6,751 nucleotides of DNA from Eubacteriales Family XIII. Incertae Sedis bacterium (lineage in GTDB: Bacteria > Bacillota > Clostridia > Peptostreptococcales > Anaerovoracaceae): the NCBI GenBank assembly GCA_031263335.1, contig JAISGB010000165.1, positions 1 through 6,751 of the forward strand, read 5' to 3'. How positions within the stretch are numbered: the first letter of the stretch is position 1; every line of letters starts with the position of its first letter. Both the position numbers and the translations under genes were made by a program. The notes under the pieces were generated by a model that saw only the letters and a program-made list of their open reading frames with translations, had not been told where the DNA came from and made no database searches. Below are positions 6,107 through 6,751 of this stretch, piece by piece.

Positions 6107-6137
6107 AAAAACGTTGATTGCGTACAACTGCGCAACG
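6107..6137 (-). terminator. Weak hairpin plus U5 between jag and mnmE
   Basis: In the direction of transcription CGTTGCG (6137-6131) can pair with CGCAATCAACG (6122-6112) through an 8-base loop and a small internal bulge, followed at once by TTTTT (6111-6107). Stem stability is modest and the T-run short, so it could at most be a partial terminator or attenuator. Genes on both sides are commonly co-transcribed in this phylum. Confidence 0.3.
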
Positions 6138-6143
6138 GTCACG

Positions 6144-6751
6144 TTATTTTTTCTCGATGATGACCCTTCTGTACGGTTCCTCTCCCTCGCTTCGCGTCGA
6201 CACGCCTTCGATGTTTTGCAGAGTGGAATGGATGACCTTCCGTTCGTAAGGATTCATCGGCTCCAAGCGGAGGCTCCTGCCGGATTTCTGCACTTTTTTG
6301 GCCAATTTGACCGCCAGCCGCTCGAGGGTTTTCTCCCTCCTGGTCCTATATCCTTCCACGTCTATGATGACGCGGAGATATTCGTCTTTTTTCTTGTTTG
6401 CGACCAAATTTGTAAGATATTGGATGGAATCCAACGTCTGTCCACGTTTCCCGATGACCGTCTTGGCGTCGGCGCCCGAGATCTCTATGAAGTTGCACTC
6501 ATCATTCAAAAAGGTCTTGATCGACACGTCCAACTTCATGTTCGCGATGACCTCCCGCAAGAACAGGGAAGCTTCGGTCGCATCAACCTCCGTGAGGTTT
6601 TCGGGGCGTTCGCTCAAAGACGGCTTGTCCGAAAAAGTAAAATCCGTCAAATCCTCATCGTCATAGTCTTCCTCCATGACATCATAGACTCTCACTTCGC
6701 GCGGCGCGTTCCGCGTCTCCTCGGCGTTCCGTCCTCCGGATCTTCCGCCGC
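6144..6751 (-). CDS. khpB: KhpB/Jag (EloR) RNA-binding protein, 5' end outside window
   Basis: The visible 201 codons end with TAA at 6146-6144, and the frame stays open to the window edge, so the N-terminal Jag_N region and the start are missing. A GTG at 6695 lies inside the gene and is not taken as the start. Reading onward come a charged, acidic linker (EEDYDDEDLTD, about 6674-6642), then a type II KH domain with ISGADAKTVIGKRGQTLDSI (GxxG motif GKRG at 6452-6441). A C-terminal R3H domain follows, in which NPYERKVIHSTL holds the Arg-x3-His signature (about 6242-6228), ending in EPYRRVIIEKK. KhpB pairs with KhpA and binds RNA; in streptococci it affects cell elongation and division. It normally sits between yidC and mnmE near the origin, as the downstream side here shows. 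Confidence 0.94.
   Translation of the reverse strand, partial: GGRSGGRNAEETRNAPREVRVYDVMEEDYDDEDLTDFTFSDKPSLSERPENLTEVDATEASLFLREVIANMKLDVSIKTFLNDECNFIEISGADAKTVIGKRGQTLDSIQYLTNLVANKKKDEYLRVIIDVEGYRTRREKTLERLAVKLAKKVQKSGRSLRLEPMNPYERKVIHSTLQNIEGVSTRSEGEEPYRRVIIEKK

Overview
This window looks like an origin-proximal block of a GC-rich member of the Bacillota, probably a clostridium. Five genes lie on the minus strand. In transcription order they are jag/khpB (5' end outside the window), mnmE, mnmG, rsmG and parA/soj (last codons outside the window). The jag-mnmE-mnmG-rsmG-parA order is a well-known arrangement near the chromosome origin in this phylum, and a perfect parS site between rsmG and parA supports that placement. 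No dnaA, rnpA or rpmH lies in the window, so the origin itself is not seen.

Right part (about 1945-6751): a tightly packed gene set for RNA maintenance. KhpB/Jag is an RNA-binding KH-R3H protein. MnmE and MnmG together modify the wobble uridine of certain tRNAs. RsmG methylates 16S rRNA. The mnmE stop and the mnmG start region almost touch, and mnmG overlaps rsmG by 11 bases. A 27-bp tandem duplication sits exactly on the mnmG stop/rsmG start junction and has doubled the rsmG ribosome-binding site and start codon.

Middle (770-1944): about 1.2 kb without a convincing gene, in the place where some relatives carry noc. From the rsmG side it holds four things. First, a repeat element of roughly 0.6-0.7 kb with long imperfect inverted ends and an internal 271-bp-period tandem duplication, starting right at the rsmG stop codon. 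Second, a short AT-rich stretch with promoter-like sequence. Third, a perfect parS palindrome. Fourth, a -10 box followed by thirteen 14-bp tandem repeats arranged in a 70-bp higher-order pattern, which would lie in the parA mRNA leader.

Left part (1-769): parA/soj, the chromosome-segregation ATPase that works with ParB bound at parS. A strong Shine-Dalgarno precedes its GTG start.

The genes themselves are ordinary and intact. The unusual content is the repeat architecture of the rsmG-parA intergenic region and the duplicated initiation site of rsmG. No wholly new protein system is visible.
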